Assembly: GCA_015680685.1 (NCBI GenBank)
Contig: MNCI01014438.1
Span: 352,238-416,237, forward strand
DNA: 64,000 nucleotides
Source of the DNA: Gnetum montanum
Lineage: Eukaryota > Streptophyta > Gnetopsida > Gnetales > Gnetaceae
Direction of reading: 5' to 3'
The translations under genes and the position numbers were made by a program. Shown in pieces: positions 35,534-47,490 of this stretch (its first letter is position 1; every line of letters starts with the position of its first letter). The notes beneath the pieces were generated by a model, which saw only the letters and a list, made by a program, of their open reading frames with translations, did not search any database and was not told the origin of the DNA.

Positions 35534-36433
35534 GGTGATGTGTGATGGGGCAGCATATGGGCTGGCTAACAAGTGCCAAGTGTGTTCGGGCTAAGTGTGT
35601 AGTGTGTGCAACGTATTGTTAGGGCTGAGTGTGCAGCATGATCAATGTGCAATGTGTGTAATGTGACTGGACTGCACTATGTGAAGTGTGAAAAGTCTGC
35701 AGCGTGATTAACTATCCATGAAAACTATCAGCGTGTGAAAGCTAAGTATAAAGTTCTTCTAAGTGTCCAGTGTGTCAAGCTGGTAGTGTGTGAACATTGA
35801 AAATTTGTCTAAGTGTCCAACGTGTGAACACTGGAAGCAGCGTACAAGGAGTTTCAAGAGGTGCAGCATATAATTAATAAGCATAGCATATAAGATAGGG
35901 TGAGGCGTAGCATATGGTGCTATTGTTAGGAAAATAGGGTGTGAAGGGTGTGAACACCAAAGGAGTGGTGTCATACAGTGTGAGAAATTACAACATGAGC
36001 AATTGTAGCGTGTGGAAACTAGGTAAAACGTCTAAAGCTAAGGCACAGTGTATGGACACTGAATGGGGCATTTGGGTAAGAAAACTAAGTGTAGGACATA
36101 GCGTCTGAGAAGGAAACTTAGATCTGGATGTTGTGGATAGTGTCGAAAAAGAGAGATAAGGATGAGGGACATTGTAAATAATGTCTGAAACTAGTAGAGA
36201 GTGTAGGACGCTAAGGGTAGTGTCTAGATTTGAGAGGGGAATGTGTAGGACACTGTGATTCAAGCAAGAACATGCATGGAAAACTTTGAAATAGCGTTTG
36301 GACTTGAAAACAGGGTTTATTGGTAGGAAATAGTGCCTGAACGCTGGGAACAAGGCAGAGTAGAAATACTAGCACCGACAACAATGTTTGGACATTGGAT
36401 CTGGGATGCTAAGAGGTAGATCTAACAGAGAAA
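35534..36433 (-). other. Untranslated leader of element C
   Basis: About 900 bases, twice as long as in A. It is made of loosely repeated words such as GTGTGAACACTG, AGTGTCCAGTGTG and TAGCGTGTG. No convincing frame. Confidence 0.55.
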
Positions 36434-36453
36434 GGGCCCTCCTTCTAGCACCA
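36434..36453 (-). promoter_or_regulatory. tRNA primer binding site, element C
   Basis: TGGTGCTAGAAGGAGGGCCC on the minus strand, five bases from the LTR end. This is the most intact copy of the family PBS in the window. Confidence 0.9.
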
Positions 36454-36458
36454 TTAAC

Positions 36459-38813
36459 TATACTATCCGAAATCGTCGGCGTAAGGCTAGAAGAAAAATG
36501 AACGCCTAAAGAGCTCCGGAGAGATACAGCAGACCCTACCTTTGCATGATGGTAAGCTGGAAAAATGAAGGTAGATTACCTTGGATTATATGCATGCAGA
36601 TCAAACAAGGACTTCCCCTAGCGTATGCAATGGTAGTGCATTGGGTTATCATAAACAAATGCAAACGTAAACGTGGACAAGCGCAAACAAGATGTAAACA
36701 ACATAAATAGAAAATAATGTAAACTGTAAATATGATTGGCAAAAATGTAACTGTTTGTATTGATTGAAAATTACAAAGGAGTGCACCGGTCTGTGAATAG
36801 TGTTGTAGACATTGGGGGAGTGTAGGTTTTTGGCTCCAAGGTGTCCAGTGTGACCAAAGGCTTGTTTAGCGTATAGGGTGGTGTGCCCAGGTTTCTTAGC
36901 ATGACCAAGTTTGGTGTCTAGCATTCTATGCTCTTGTGTGTTTAGAATTGTCCCCCTTCTAGATCTTTATGCCCCCAAAATTTCCAACCCTAGTTTAGTG
37001 TGAGATCGGGATATTTATGCAAGTTTGAGCACGGGATTCAGATCTGTGTGGAAGATCCATGGTTAACGGATGTGGGAAATGTGGATTGGGTGACAGGTGT
37101 GAATGTTTTGACCAGATGAATAGAATTTTATAATGTACAAGGCAACGTCCAAGATCTCTTATGTTGGCATGTGTAATGCCAAGCGTAGGAACTTAAAAGA
37201 CTAAAAAACAATGTCAAAAAATGCAACAAATGTTAATGTACAAAGTGTGGATCTGGGTGTCTGGCTTCCAGGTCTATAGTTCTGTGCTATTTTTTTGTTG
37301 CTAAAACCTCCAGCATGCATGGATCTAGCTCTGATGTGTGTGCAGCCTATTTTGTTGTCAGCATCTGGCATCTAGCATCCAGCGTCCAGCGTACGAAAGC
37401 ATTTATGCTGCTGGAAGCATGCCAACGTGACTAACAACGTTTGACCTAAAAATAGTGCATTTTGAACATGTTTTTTACCTATGAGACCTATTTTCAGAGT
37501 GGATATGCATGCCATGGGTCATGAGGATTTTGTGTGCCAAATTTGGGCTGATTTGGATGTCGTTTTGCCCTTGTTTTGGTTGATTATGCTGGGCATTACG
37601 CTGTGCAACGTCTGAAAAAGTAACCCCAGTGTCACCAAGTGTATCTACCCTATTTTGAGCTCATTTTTGGATGCTGATGCCTATTTATTGATGCCAAATT
37701 TCTGCCTACCCTATAGGGTTTCCTGGGCACTGATTTTGACTCTATTTTATTTCTATTTAGAGCCTGTTTAATTTGGTCATGCTGTGCTTATGCTGTGTAG
37801 CATGACCAAAGTGTGGCCTTAGCGTAACCAAGTTTAAATGACACGTTTGAAGTAGAAATCTTGATTTTCTAAAGCCTGTGAACATGTAAAATTTTTTCCT
37901 AGCTCCCAGGAGTCATATTCATGTCAAAATTCTACCTAGAGGTGCCTGAATTAAGCCATTCTTGTTTGGTCACGTTGTGCAGCATCTGAAAAGGTAACCC
38001 CAACATCACCAAGTCAAAATGACACATTTGAGGCTCAAATTTGGAGTTTTTGAAGCTTGTAAATAAGTGTAAGTGTTATTGGTCCCTGTGGATTACTCTA
38101 GTATTGAAGATGCTACCTAAAAATTCTTTTTTTACCCTATTTTTGTTTGGTCATGCTATGGTTACGCTGTGCAGCGTTTGAAAAGGTAACCCCAGCATCA
38201 CCAACTGAAAATACCTCATTTAAGGCCCAAATTTTGATTTTCTATAGGTTGGGAGCTACTGGGGGCCTTGGTGAAGGTCATGAGGGGTCCTTGTGCTTGA
38301 TTTCAACCTATTTGAACTCATTTTGGGGGCTCAAAAAGTTGGTGACGTTGATCCTTACGCTGTGCAACATCTAAAAAAGTAGCCCCAGTGTCACCAACTG
38401 AAAATACCTCATTGAAGGCCCAAATTCTAACTTTCTAGAGGCTGGGAGTTGTTGGGGGCCTTGGTGAAGGTCATGGGGGGTCCTTGTGCTTGATTTTGGC
38501 CTATTTTGACTTAGTTTTGGGGCTCCAAAAGTTGGTGACGCTGATCCTTATGTTGTGTAGTGTAAGCCAGCGTGAACAAAATGTACTTAGCCCAAACTAG
38601 GCATCTTGAGCTTGGAAATTGTGACTCTAGATGCTAGAAGTTGGTGCAGTCACTTGTGGGCCCCAAGGAAACCTTTCCTATTGAATCGTGAACCATCAGG
38701 GGCTATTTTGGAGGCCTCCAAGTTTGGTCATGCTCTACTCATGCTTGGGCAGCTACATGACTTAACTTGAATGTTGTCTGAAAGTGGTAGGCCAAAATTT
38801 TGTGGTGTTTTTA
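36459..38813 (-). repeat. 5' LTR of element C
   Basis: 2,355 bp. It has the same inverted-repeat modules as the other copy (37590-38600) and a TATA-like CATAAATA at 37012-37019 (-). Both ends carry a transition in the terminal dinucleotide (TATACT for TGTACT, TTTTA for TTTCA). Confidence 0.94.
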
Positions 38814-38890
38814 GAAAAGACCTAAAACTAGCAATGCTAGTGTAGTAGTGACTTTAACAGTCCAAGAAGACCTTAAACTAGCAGTTTCGA
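38814..38890 (+). repeat. Hairpin array 1b of element A, right part, with TSD
   Basis: Begins with the second GAAAA copy (38814-38818), then GACCTAAAACTAGC and another unit with CAGTCCAAGAAGACCTTAAAC. It continues the array cut by element C. Confidence 0.88.
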
Positions 38891-39110
38891 TCTATTATAT
38901 GTTCACAATCCATAATGACACATTTCTTAGCTATTTCACGTTCTCACATCAACAGTTTTACATTTCCTATTTTAGCAGCTCTCCATCTCCATGCCATAAC
39001 GGTCTTCCATGAATTTAAACTAGAAAAATTTTAATCATTACATCATACTTCACTAGTTACATCTCATCATGGCTTTGCAATTTTTCGTTATACATGATTA
39101 CTACCAATAG

Positions 39111-42100
39111 GTGCCTCTTAACCAGGCTCTCATCTCATCTGGACAGGTTAAGCAAAAAATGGAAATCCATCACGATCTCTCCACGTCTTTGGATTTAGCA
39201 GGTCCAGGTGGCAAGATCGCAAGAAATTTGAACTCCAACCTGATCAAATGGGGGTCAACCATAGCTAGCACTATAGCATCCTTAGAAACATCCCCAGACT
39301 CGCCCGAGCATCTGGTCTAAACCCTAGATTTGGAGGCCGGGTATGTAACTGAGGACCCTCTCGTTGAGATGCCTATGATCACATCCAAGGGGGAAGTAGA
39401 AATGTTAAAACTTAGCTCCTTCCTAGACATGTAGATGCATGAAAATGTAGCCAAGATTTTGCAAGACAACATCAAAGTTTTCACATGGTCATATAGTGAC
39501 ATGCTGGGTTTAGATTTGAGGTTGATACAACACAACATCATCCTAGACCCGTGCATGAAGGTAGTCAAGAAAAAAGCTCGTAAGGTTAAGCAAGAAATCA
39601 CACTAGCCATGAGGGATGAAATCACAAACCTATACCAAGCTAGTTTCATTTGCGCAGTTGATTATTTAGAATGGGTGTCCAACATCTTTGTGCTTTCTAA
39701 GAAAATGAAAGGAATACAGATTTGTATAGACTTTTGAGATCTGAATAAAGCAACGATCAAGGACTATTTCCCACTTCCAAGCTAGTTTCATTTGCGCAGT
39801 TGATTATTTAGAATGGGTGTCCAACAACTTTGTGCTTTCTAAGAAAATGAAAGGAATACAGATTTGTATAGACTTTTGAGATCTGAATAAAGCAACGATC
39901 AAGGACTATTTCCCACTTCCAAGCATCAATCAACTCATTAACACTATGGCTGGTCATGCTCTGCTATCCTTCATGGATGGCTTATTCAGCTACAATCAAA
40001 TTCACATCAACCTGGAGCATCAGCTAACAAAAATCTTCATGACCCCATGGGGGACCTTTTGTTACACCATGATGCCTTTTGGGCTCAAGAATGCTAGAGC
40101 AACCTATCAATAAGCCATGATTTACATCTTCAGCGATTACATCCTAGAAACGTTAAATGACTATGTGGATGATATAGTAGCCAAGTCCAAGGAGGCAGTT
40201 GATCACCCACGGGATCTATAGATAGTCCTCAAGTGTTTTCAAATGCATAATCTACATCTTAATCCTAAGAAGTGTGTCTTTGGGGTGAAAATCGGATGCA
40301 TGTTAGGGTTTGTGGTATCGAAGGCCAGAGTACGAGTGGACCCTAACAAAGTCAAGGCCATCGTCAACCTAGCACCTCCTACAAATCTTAAGGAGTTACA
40401 TGGGTTGCAAGGTAGGGTACAATTCATTCAAAGGTTTACATCAAAGTTGACTAACAAGTTACACCCCATGCAACATCTTCTAAAGAAAGGGATTAACTTC
40501 AAGTGGACATCCCAGTGTCAACAAGCCTTTGATGACTTGAAAGAAGAGCTTTTGCACCTCCCAACTATGCATCTACCATAGAGTGATAAGCCTTTCTTTA
40601 TCTACCTTGCCATCTTTGACACATCTATCGCAGCACTGCTATGTCAAAAATGAGATGACAGATCTGAGATACCAATGTAGTATCTGAGTCATGCATTAAT
40701 AGCGCATGAGGCAAAATACAATGAAGTGAAGAGAAATTGCCTTGACTTAGTGTTTGCATTAAAAAAGTGGAGGCACTACCTATTTTGTAGTATAATTAAC
40801 ATCATTTGAAAAAGCAACATACTCTGGGCTATCACTAACAACTTGTATGAAAGTAACCGGATAGCCTGATGGAAAGTAATAACCATGGAGTTCGACCTAC
40901 ACTATGTAAGCCAGTCATCAACTAAGGGTCAAGCCATAGCAACGCAACTTACAGCCTCACCTATTGACAACCACACAACCATAGATCCTAAATTCCTAGA
41001 TGAATATTTTGGCACTATTAACATCGTTCCATCACACCTGGAAGCTACTTTACACTTTGACAGTGCTTCAACCGCATGAGGAGGTAGTGCAGCTACCATC
41101 ATTATGTTTCCCTCTAGGGAAATGCACCTATTTTCTTATCATTTTGGGTTCCACTAAACCAACAATATGGTAGAGTATGAGGGGCTACTCAGAGGCCTCT
41201 CAGCTTCCCAAACACTACCCATACAATACTTGGCAATTTGCAGTGATTCACAACTAGTTGTGAATCAGTTCACCAAGGTCTATGCCTGCAAAGCTATGCA
41301 CTTGCAACCCTACTACAACGTAGCGAAAAGCATGCTTAAGAAATCTGCAACCATAGATGTGCAACACGTGCCACACAATGAGAACACTATGGTAGATGCC
41401 TTAGCCACCCTTGCATTAAATATTTCACTACACTCGTTTGCAAGTCTACCGACTTCAATTGTCGAATGTACTGAACTTATCACTTAGGTCGAACATGTGG
41501 CCTCCATCAGTGTCGTGGACATCCAAGAGTGGTACGCTAACATTAAATCCTACCTACAACATGGAGAACACCCAAGTGGATTGACATATGCTTAGAGAGA
41601 TGCAATCTGCAAGCATGTCCAACAATATATGCTCATGGGGAATGATGTCTTGTGTCGATGTTCTTACGATGGGATATTGCTGGCATGCATGGGTGGAGAG
41701 TAGGCGTAGAAGGTAGTTAATGAAGCACATAAGGGCCTATGTGGTAGACACATAGCAAATAGGGCTATGGCTACAAAAATTAGATGCCTAGGGTACTATT
41801 GGCCCCACATGGAGCATGACTGCTTGTCGAATGTCAAGACGTGTGACATGTGCCAGAGATATGAAAATCTCATACACATCTCACCTACCGACTTGTACCC
41901 AACGCAAATCACATGGCCTTTCCAATGATGGGGACTAGTCCTCATAGGACCTATCATGCCTAAGTCCTCCACAGGACACAGCTTTATTATCACCACCAAT
42001 GAGCATTTTACTAAGTGGGTGAAAGCTATTCCCCTGAGGAAGAAGATGTCTTAGTAGATCTGCCACTTCATCTTGGACAACATCGTTACGAGGTTTGGGC

Positions 42101-42770
42101 TTTCGATGACTATTTTAACTGACAATGGACCACAATTTAGTAGTATGGAAACCTGAGCCTTCTGTAGCAATCTAGGCATTAGGAAATCATTATCCTCCCC
42201 ATATTACCCACATGCAAATGGACAGGCAGAGGTTACAAATAAGTCCATCATCAACTTGCTGAAGTGGATGCTTGAAAATAGCAAGAGGTGGTGGCAAAAG
42301 AAAATCCTCTACGTTCTATGGGCCTATAGAAAAACATGTAGAATTGCAACAAGTAAGCCTTCTTACAACCTTGTTATGGATCTAAAGCTGTGTTGCCTCT
42401 TGATTTGCAGGTACCATCACTTCAGATGATTCTATCTGATGTCATGAGCGAAGCCCAAAATAATGAGTCGCAGATCATCAACCTTGACTCAATAGAGAAG
42501 GAGCACACGCAAACGCTGAGCCTCATAGAGCGCTACCAGAGTAAGAAATAGCAAAAGAACCATGCAGACACACATCAACAGCTAGTATGGAAGGGAGACC
42601 TCATTCTCAAAGCTATCAATGAGCATGTGAGAAAATTCTTAGCCAACTAGGAAGGCGCATACATGGTCACTAAAGTCTTTGGAAATGGATCCTTCAAGCT
42701 GGTAGACATGGATGACAACGAGTTTGCCAACTTGGTGAATCACTCGTACCTCAAGCCATACTACATTTGA
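39111..42770 (+). pseudogene. pol of element A: RT, RNase H, archaeal-type RNase H, integrase
   Basis: The start MPLNQ is GTG here but ATG in E. The RT region shares DFxDLNKATIKD with B and has DYVDDIVAKS near 40160. The first RNase H runs to about 40830, the second (LHFDSASTA ... NMVEYEGLLRGL ... CSDSQLVVNQF) to about 41420. The integrase finger follows (VKTCDMCQRY near 41840), then the core with LTDNGPQFSS near 42120 and NGQAEVTNK with the catalytic Glu kept near 42220. The frame ends YLKPYYI at 42770. Defects: many stops (often CGA to TGA or glutamine to TAG) and an exact 142-bp duplication at 39639-39922 that shifts the frame. The acceptor-like GGACAG at about 39147 precedes the conserved body. 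Confidence 0.9.
39639..39922 (+). repeat. 142-bp tandem duplication inside the RT of element A
   Basis: 39639-39780 repeated as 39781-39922 with a single mismatch (ATCTTT versus AACTTT). The copies join at CCAAGC. It is far less diverged than the surrounding element, so it arose long after insertion, or is an assembly error. Confidence 0.95.
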
Positions 42771-42794
42771 AGCATAAACACAACAAGAAGCATC

Positions 42795-43060
42795 TGGTAC
42801 GATGTTAAACTGGCGACAACGAGTAGCGTCCACTATGACGTTAAACTGGTGACAACGAGTAGTGTCCGCTATGACATTAAACTGGTGATGACCATCTGCT
42901 ATGGTGTAAAATTGACATAGCTAGTCCGCTATGACTATAAACTAGCATGGCACATCTACTATGATGTTAAAATAGCATGTACAATCTTCTGGGATCTTAA
43001 ACCAACACAGTGGTCTTCTAGGACCCTAAACTAGCACATAGTCTACCAAGACCTTAAACT
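42795..43060 (+). repeat. Hairpin array 2 of element A
   Basis: About eleven units with changing but matching stems: CGTC-CACTAT-GACG, AGTC-CGCTAT-GACT, CAT-CTGCT-ATG, GATC-TTCTGG-GATC, GGTC-TTCTAG-GACC, AGTCT-ACCA-AGACC. Each is followed by TTAAACTGG or TAAACTAGC. The array starts 25 bases after the pol stop. Confidence 0.87.
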
Positions 43061-44113
43061 GGGTTCACGTCACGTCCCTAGCATGCATCTGTGCCAGGTA
43101 CACATCGAATGAGCATGCACAGTGCCAATGTGGGGGTGGGATGTTGTAGCTCCAGAATGTAGTTCGTGATAGAATGAGAACATGATCTAGAATGTACGTG
43201 ACACCACCACCCTAGGCATCATGCTGACCCCTTTAAAGATGTCGTATGACATGGCATTGGCCCTCTGGACCTACCGTGGCCACGGCCCATCGCCATGACG
43301 ATAGTTCCTCAGCTAGTGCTATCGCTGGAGTTCTAGCAGTATTGTGGCCCAACCACAATATTGTTATCCTCCAACCCCCTGCCGACATATGGGCTCAGAC
43401 AACATTTAGCTATGTGGTAGCTGATCCTATAGTTGAACTGAGAATGCATGCCTTTGGTAGGGATTCCAGAGCATCTGCACTCATAGCAACTCCCAGCTCC
43501 TTCGACGCCAGCTCCTCCATGCCGATGCTACCAAGGCCACTGCTGGCCTTTCTACTTTGGACACCGTGCACTAGCATGGATGTCCAAGAGCTTCAACAAC
43601 AACTACAGTAAGCAATACCTCTACCCTCACTTTGCATCATGGCTGTTTCGCTCTTTTTCGTGCTTATAGGGTGTGATTGAAAGCACGTCTGGCCATAGCC
43701 GCAAATTCTACGGTGTCACGAAATGAGTGCCTTAACTAGCTTGGCTACTTCAGAGTGCAAATTCCATGACATGCGTAACATAGCTTGCTACATGGGAAGC
43801 ATTTGTAGGAAGGTCAAAACCCCACATGGATGTAACACAACTCATCCTTGGAAAGAAACACCTGTCCTACAATAGGTCAAATGTCAATGAGAGTAAAGAT
43901 GAAAATGCGAACAACTCCCTCATGAGCACTTTGATGAGGGACTCTGCTAAAGCTCATCTTTACACTTTTCCTAAACCTCCTTCCCCCCTCAAACACTCTC
44001 AAGCATAGCCAAGAAATGTCTTGACGATCACTGAGTAGCAACATTAGCGTCGTGTCTTCCATGGTGTTTCATATTCTTTGTCAATGTCTCTCGAGCCCAT
44101 CCTCTAGACGTCG
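43061..44113 (+). other. 3' untranslated region of element A, no recognised gene
   Basis: About 1 kb. A 121-codon frame (43246-43611) is open but has no partner in B, C or E. The sequence is less A/T rich than the flanks. No repeat, intron or promoter signal could be supported. Confidence 0.5.
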
Positions 44114-44128
44114 ACAAAGAGGGGCCAA
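44114..44128 (+). promoter_or_regulatory. Polypurine tract, element A
   Basis: ACAAAGAGGGGCCAA directly before the 3' LTR start TGGAACACC; same as in B apart from the last base. Confidence 0.9.
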
Positions 44129-45690
44129 TGGAACACCCCAAAAATTTGAAGGCATGATTTCTTTACCAAGTGTTTGCAATTCACGCAGTGTTATGGTAGT
44201 TATTTAGGAGATGGATGCTCTAATGTTCAAACTATCCATTTTGGCAAGTTTTCTACCCCAGGTGTCAACAGGCTAAACAGAATCTCCAGCTTGCCCACTT
44301 GAGTAGTTCATCCAGCCAATGATGCACTTAGGAGTGGTGTGTGGAATTGTTGGTAGTGCTCAGAATGTGCAAAATGCTTCAACAAGTTTCTAAGTCAAGG
44401 AGTTTTGCTATGCTATGCCACACTATGTAGCATAGCAAATTTCAGAAGATGTTTGCAGAAGCACAGTGCTATGCTATGCTATGTAGTGTAGCACAACGTA
44501 GCAAAAGCTAGACAGTCAGTCCCCTTGCCTGACTTCAAGCCTTTCAGCAATGTCTCCTTCCATTAGAAAGTGGAAAACTTGGCAAAAGCAGGTCATGTTT
44601 GCTACTACGCTATGCTAAGCTACATGGCATAGCAAAGCGTAGCAATTCTACGAAAGTGACAGAAGGCAACTTGAAGGGCGAGATCAGCAAGTTCATAGGT
44701 TTCATAGTGCAAAAGGCAAAGTTTGTAGATTGGCAAAATTTTTTATGACTAAGGCTAGCTGCTATGCTATGATATGCTATGTAGCATAGCAAATATGCAA
44801 TAAGCAGCCAGCGTGCTTCAAGGATTTCCAATGCACGCAGCAAGACACAACGTAAATTTTTTGCTTCAAACTGGTGGTTACACTACGCTATGCTACATAG
44901 CGTAGCATAGCGTAACAAGATGCTACGCCATGCCAAACATGCTATGCTACAAAGCATAGCAAAGCATGGTGAGTAGTTATGCTACATCAATGTACTCCAC
45001 CTAATTGCACTGTTGCTATGATAGTGCAATTACAACATGGCAGGTTTGTAATTAAGGCATGGTAGACTCACCCAATGGTCATGTAGTCATGTGCAGCATA
45101 GACAGGTTAGCATAAGCCCAGGGCACATGTCATCCAAACCACATCTTTTGCATGCCATCGGTCCTATAAATACCCCAATGAGTAATGCTTGAAAGGTCCA
45201 AGGTCCATTTTCCTGGCAATCTGGTCAGCTAACAATTTTGTTGGCTAACAAGCAAAAAGGTTAGCACTACAACCTCGAGCATTGTAAGCTTTCTATTTGA
45301 CATTGTAAATAGTTAGCACTCTTAGTTGGTATTTTTTTCTACTCTTCTCTACCACCTTGGTAGCACTTCGCATTGTTAACAACTTAGTCCACCTTCAAGC
45401 ACATAGCCGTCTTGCTCTACATGTCCTGGTTACTCTTGGGATCTCTGCACTTCTTAGCGTTGTGCAACCGATTATATCCCTCTTGACAGAGTGAATTTGT
45501 AGCTTCAAAGTGGTGCATTTTTCTAACTACATTTTACTTTGTATCCTACTTATTATTTCATTTTACACTATTTTCTATCTCTTTTACATTTGAACATTAC
45601 TTTGCGCTATCAATCTCATTTTCAAATCACATGTTGCAAAAGGTTATATTAACACCAACTAAGTCCCTGTATGATTGACTAGACTGTTCA
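44129..45690 (+). repeat. 3' LTR of element A, truncated
   Basis: Aligns with 85-1757 but breaks off after GACTGTTCA, so roughly the last 70-100 bp, including the terminus, are gone. It keeps the palindrome-rich first half and the TATA box at 45165-45172. Sequence from 45691 on is RNase H of element D. Confidence 0.93.
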
Positions 45691-47270
45691 ATATGATTGC
45701 TCTCATAGATATTCATTGTAATTACTTGGAGTACATTATTTTTGCAAATGATGTTGACTTAACTATGGAAATGATAATTCCTCCACTTCTTGAGTGAGAA
45801 GATTAAGGCAAGGTAGTACTTTTTCACATTATTGTATTTTTCTTCGTGGGCTACTAATGTGTGGCTTAAGTAGTAATCTAGGACCTCTATGCCATCTTAC
45901 CATGTTTGATAAAGTAAAGAAGTGATGGACGTGTTAAAGGTGGAAAGGTAGATGTAAAAGGGTGTATATCCTTGTAGAGGGTGAACCACTGGAAGTTGCA
46001 CTAGCTCCTACTTAAGATTGTCAAATGCTTGTTGACATTGAGTTGTCCACTTGAAGTGGGCTCCTTTCTTGAGTAGATGTTGCATTGGCTATAAATTGTT
46101 GGTTAACTGTGTAATAAAACTATGTATAAGCTACAACTTACCTTGTAACCCTCATAGCTTCTTAAGGTTAGCCAAAGGTGCTAAGTTGGGTATGACCTTA
46201 ACCTTATCATGGTCTATGCATATTCTTGCTTTGGATACTACAAAACCAAGCATTTGGCTTGTTTTGATGCTAAAAAAATACTTCTTGGGATTCAACCTAA
46301 GACTATGTTTTAAGAAACATTTAAGCACTATGTCTAGATAATTTTCATGATCCTAAGCCACTTTGGACTCAATTGCTATGTCATCGACATAATTGTTGAG
46401 CAAGCTTAACATGTAGTTTCTAAAGATGTATGTCATTGCACGTTGGTAAGTTGCTCCTAGGTTTTTGAGTCTGAAAGGCATCATGGTGAAATAAAACATA
46501 CCCTAGGGGGTCATAAAGGTTATGCTAAATTGGTGCTTAAGGTTGATCCTGATCTAGTTATATCCTGAGAATCCATTCATCAAAGATAACAAGGCATGTC
46601 TAGCGGTGGTATCAATTAGTTGATCAATATTGGGAAACGAGAAGTCATCTTTAATGGTTGCCTTCTTTAGGTCCTAGAAGTCTATGTAAATGCGTATTCT
46701 TTAATTTTTCTTGGGCACAACTATGATGTTGAGGTTATAGTCTATGTAGTCAATGGCCTAGATGAAACTAGATTTGTAAAGCTTGGTGATTTCATCGCGG
46801 ACATCCAACGCAACCTCAAGCATAACCTTGTAATACTTTTATTTTACAAGCTTGATGTAGGGTTCTAAGATGATATTGTGCTAGAGTAGCCAAGGGTCTA
46901 GGCATGGAATGTCCTCATATGACCATGCAAATTCATTGATGTTTTTATTTACCACCTTAGTAATGTCTTGGGCATGTTGGGGATCTAACAAGGAGTTCTG
47001 TTTTAGCATTTTTTCCTTACCATTGGGTGATGTCACAAGGATCTCAATAAGGGAATCCTCCATGATATGCCCTACTTCTAGATCTAGAACCTTAACTATA
47101 TGGTTGGGCTAGTCTAGTGTGGTCTTTATGAATGCTATGTATTTAGTGTAGGTTGTAGGCTTAGGGTCTAGGCAATGTAGATTAGTGCATCACTTGATAT
47201 TGCCATGAGGTCCCGTGAGGGCCAAAGGTAAATGAAGATACTCAGGCATGACCATATCATGTTTCTACAA
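45691..47270 (-). pseudogene. pol fragment of element D: RT and first RNase H
   Basis: On the minus strand from about 47270: a linker (VLDLEVGHIMEDSLIEI), RT with NYVDDIAIES near 46400, then a first RNase H with FYIYLST and VNIICKNN. It stops in the middle of RNase H at YESN, where the sequence jumps to the A LTR. A TTTTGTAG acceptor-like site precedes it at about 47268. More stops than B; most diverged pol in the window. Confidence 0.85.
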
Positions 47271-47397
47271 AATAAACCAAAAAAATGTTAAGAAACACAT
47301 ATCATAGCCAAGCTAATATGCATAAATGAATAAAAAGAAATGTAATGAAAATTTTCCTAAGTATGTAGAAGGGTTGTAAAGAAGGGTAAGCATGTAT

Positions 47398-47490
47398 GTG
47401 TGCCAATTTTAGGCCTTGGTAGGCTGTGGGTGCTAATTTTAGGTCTTAGTGGACCATGGGTGCCAATTTTAGCACTTAGTAGACCATGAG
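47398..47490 (-). repeat. Hairpin array 1b of element D
   Basis: Three units. In D sense: GGTC-CACTAA-GACC-TAAAATTAGC, AGCC-TACCAA-GGCCT-AAAATTGGC and a weaker third. Position between pol and the antisense gene matches A and E. Confidence 0.75.

Larger units (their letters stand above)
27992..38813 (-). mobile_element. Element C: gag-pro-only Ty3/gypsy element inserted in A
   Basis: 10,822 bp with 2.4-kb LTRs, PBS, gag-pro, hairpin arrays of types 1 and 2, PPT, and a perfect GAAAA target duplication. There is no trace of RT, RNase H, integrase or the antisense gene. It would have needed enzymes from a relative, like the TR-GAG class of non-autonomous elements. The LTRs differ at about 15% of positions over the first 195 bases counted by eye. 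Confidence 0.93.
85..45690 (+). mobile_element. Element A: Tat-like Ty3/gypsy retrotransposon interrupted by elements B and C
   Basis: The 5' LTR is at 85-1757 and a truncated 3' LTR at 44129-45690. In between, in sense order, lie gag-pro, hairpin array 1, an antisense multi-exon gene, hairpin array 1b, pol, hairpin array 2 and a polypurine tract. Removing B (6146-22706) and C (27992-38813) plus one copy of each target duplication leaves about 18.2 kb, within the size range known for Tat/Ogre elements. The LTR copies differ at roughly 15% of positions in a stretch of about 155 bases counted by eye, mostly transitions, so the insertion is old. The 3' LTR breaks off at 45690 against element D, so no target duplication can be read. 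All coding regions are broken. Confidence 0.93.

Noticed and set aside
36434-36453. tRNA gene at the PBS match
   Set aside because: Only the 3' end complement is present; no clover-leaf sequence around it.
39639-39922. Target duplication or nested insertion
   Set aside because: The two copies are directly adjacent with nothing between them, so it is a tandem duplication.
43246-43611. 121-codon plus-strand frame in the A 3' region
   Set aside because: No homologue in B, C or E, no motif and no splice or promoter support; kept only as untranslated region.
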